NCBI RefSeq assembly: GCF_000003605.2
Contig: NW_003121913.1
Span: 1-10,103 of the forward strand
Direction: 5' to 3'
DNA: 10,103 nucleotides
Origin: Saccoglossus kowalevskii
Taxonomy: Eukaryota; Hemichordata; Enteropneusta; Harrimaniidae
The notes below the pieces were generated by a model. It was not told where the DNA came from and searched no databases. It saw only the letters and a list, made by a program, of their open reading frames with translations. Below, one piece after another: positions 8,492-10,103 of this stretch. Positions within the stretch are counted from its first letter, which is position 1. Every line of letters begins with the position of its first letter. A program made the translations under genes and the position numbers.

Positions 8492-9420
8492 AGCAGGAAT
8501 ACAAGTCGGACTAGAACCCTGTGCGTGTTAATCAATTCTCAACGAGTTAGAGTCCGTACAGTAACATGGAGCTTACATCCAAGTGTAAACAATGTACGAG
8601 TGAATCGTTTAAACTGACGCTGTTCCAATCATTAAATATTGCCAAATTTCCAGCGTCTGACCAGCCTAATTGGGCAAAACACGTCAGTAGAATGACGGCA
8701 AAGCAGTACAAAATTACAGCAGTTATATAATAATTTGATGAATTAAATAAATGAAGTGCACTCCAAAATATACACAATAATAAGCTCAAAATATGCATGA
8801 AATGTGTAACCCTAACGTAGTGTTACTGACTAGTATCATACGGCGAATGTCAATGTCTTGTAAGCAGAACTTGCAGTTGAACGTGTTCGACGAAGTCCTA
8901 TGGTTTCACTGCTGTGACGAGCACATCATATTAAAAGTGTTCCAAAACTCCTTACTACAAGATGCTGTTGCTGTTTGCAATTATTTTACGACACAATTCA
9001 GTACAAAGTATGAGTTACTGACATTACTCATCTGTCACGGTGTAAGAATCTACAAATGAACATTGACCGACCTTTGACCTACCTCTGATATATAAGTTAT
9101 ACTAATTTGCTCAAATGACATGTGATTGTCCTGTTCATATTAAGCTAAACAGGACAAGGTGAAGACTGCGAACAAAACAAATAAATTGAAAATTGAAAAT
9201 ACATATATAAAAATATAAATGGTTTTAAAGTACAAATGTTACCTTTATTTGTCATGATAAGAAGCATTTATGATACTTTATATAACAGAACGACAGCATC
9301 ATTTCTGGACATCCATTCCGAATGTTATTAAATTAGTTCACATTACCGATTTATATATCTTTGAATTTCGTGAGATTTACTACCTATTAAAATCATTAAA
9401 ATTAAACAAAGAACAAACAG
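8492..9420. other. Stretch without a recognised gene
   Basis: Open frames of about 83 and 88 codons (minus 8798-8547, plus 8793-9059) overlap head to head at their first codons. Neither shows a recognisable domain, and neither has convincing splice sites. AT-rich low-complexity sequence occupies about 9180-9230. Confidence 0.5.
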
Positions 9421-9421
9421 C

Positions 9422-9456
9422 TATATATATATATATTGAGTATTATATATATATAC
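9422..9456. repeat. TA microsatellite pair forming a foldback
   Basis: A run of alternating TA (9422-9436) is separated by TGAGTAT from a second TA run (9444-9455). The two runs can pair with each other, and each is also self-complementary. Confidence 0.75.
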
Positions 9457-9518
9457 AAGGTGCGCATTCGATAATACTCAGTCGATTAAAACTTCTACTG
9501 ATGAGAAACTGGGATTAA

Positions 9519-9860
9519 CTCGTCAATCAAGATGGTATAATATATGTATAGGGTACATATTTATTTTCCGAATGATATGATCTAGATAAATACCAGAATT
9601 TCAGGCTGCGAGCATATGCTCCGTCAAAAAATAATATTAATCAATTTTTATTTTTTCGAAATTATGTGCAAGTTTGGTGGATATTAATATTTTTATATTA
9701 AGTACTTTTTTACAAACTAATCGTTTATTGACCTCTGTCAAAATTTGGAAACCACAGCCATTTGCAAAAACCACAAAGCCATCCATTTCGGTGCGTATCG
9801 TTTGTTTATAAGAAAAACACTTAAAATAATCATAGAAAGTAATAACTATTATTATACATC
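9519..9860. other. AT-rich stretch without a recognised gene
   Basis: This has T and A runs and an imperfect direct repeat of AAACCACA..GCCAT near 9750-9785. No coding signature was seen. Confidence 0.5.
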
Positions 9861-9959
9861 TGTTACCGTAACGCCATAAGTTACAGCGTGCCGTAATTTT
9901 GCGGTATTTTACGGGGTATTTTCATCCTACCATATTAGGAAATGCGAATTCCAAATATG

Positions 9960-10022
9960 GGTGATTACGCGCGCAAGCGTCCTCTAATAATAAAAACAAA
10001 CATGGCTGCCACGAGGGTTTGA
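9960..10022 (+). promoter_or_regulatory. Possible promoter/5' end of a plus-strand transcript at the right edge
   Basis: A local CpG cluster (TTACGCGCGCAAGCGTCC, 9965-9982) stands out from the AT-rich surroundings. About 20 bases further is AAACATGGCTGCC, which resembles the YY1-type motif often found at animal transcription/translation starts and has a good start context. The frame from that ATG (10002) closes after six codons at TGA (10020-10022), so it would be a short upstream ORF or the main frame would be reached by splicing. The gene itself would lie beyond the window. Confidence 0.2.
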
Positions 10023-10103
10023 CCGGACTTCATACAAAGAAGTTCGCTGATTCTGTTCTAAACTTTTTAGATTTCCGCATTCCCCATGATCTATCTTTGG
10101 TAA

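Noticed and set aside
8547-9059. Head-to-head pair of frames (83 and 88 codons)
   Set aside because: Neither has a recognisable domain or splice context. The divergent layout alone is not evidence of genes.
1-10103. Intact transposon or viral insertion
   Set aside because: No reverse transcriptase, transposase, integrase or capsid signature and no clear terminal repeats were seen on either strand.

Overview
This window looks like AT-rich genomic DNA from an invertebrate animal. It has eukaryotic GT-AG splice junctions, long non-coding stretches, microsatellites and a minisatellite, with no operons, ribosome binding sites or long uninterrupted reading frames. The protein evidence (a metazoan class C receptor) fits an animal. 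A lophotrochozoan such as a mollusc, annelid or brachiopod is a guess, not shown.

One gene is well supported. The left end carries the 5' part of a GABA-B-receptor-like class C GPCR gene on the minus strand. Coding exon 1 (2056 down to 1799) encodes a signal-peptide-like N-terminus and the first strand/helix of the Venus flytrap domain. Exon 2 (643 down to 506) continues it. Both exons are whole multiples of three and join in phase 0 across a 1,155-base GT-AG intron, giving an open product of 132 codons. The rest of the gene (lobe 2, the seven-transmembrane domain and the tail) lies beyond base 1. Exon 2 is shorter than a usual ORF cutoff and is found only by reading the splice sites. A TATA-like element sits about 50 bases upstream of the start codon.

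From about 2150 to 10103 I see no gene I can recognise. This stretch holds an eight-copy minisatellite with a ~21-base unit that ends in an inverted copy (7445-7637), a CGGT microsatellite, a TA-rich foldback, a possible tRNA-derived Pol III element near 8411-8491, and a CpG-containing patch at the right edge that could be the start of another plus-strand transcript. There are a few small exon-like or sORF-like pieces of low confidence. A short motif, TCTCGTGAA, appears at four places spread over the first 6.7 kb. No prokaryotic-type system, CRISPR array, integrated virus or intact transposon was recognised.
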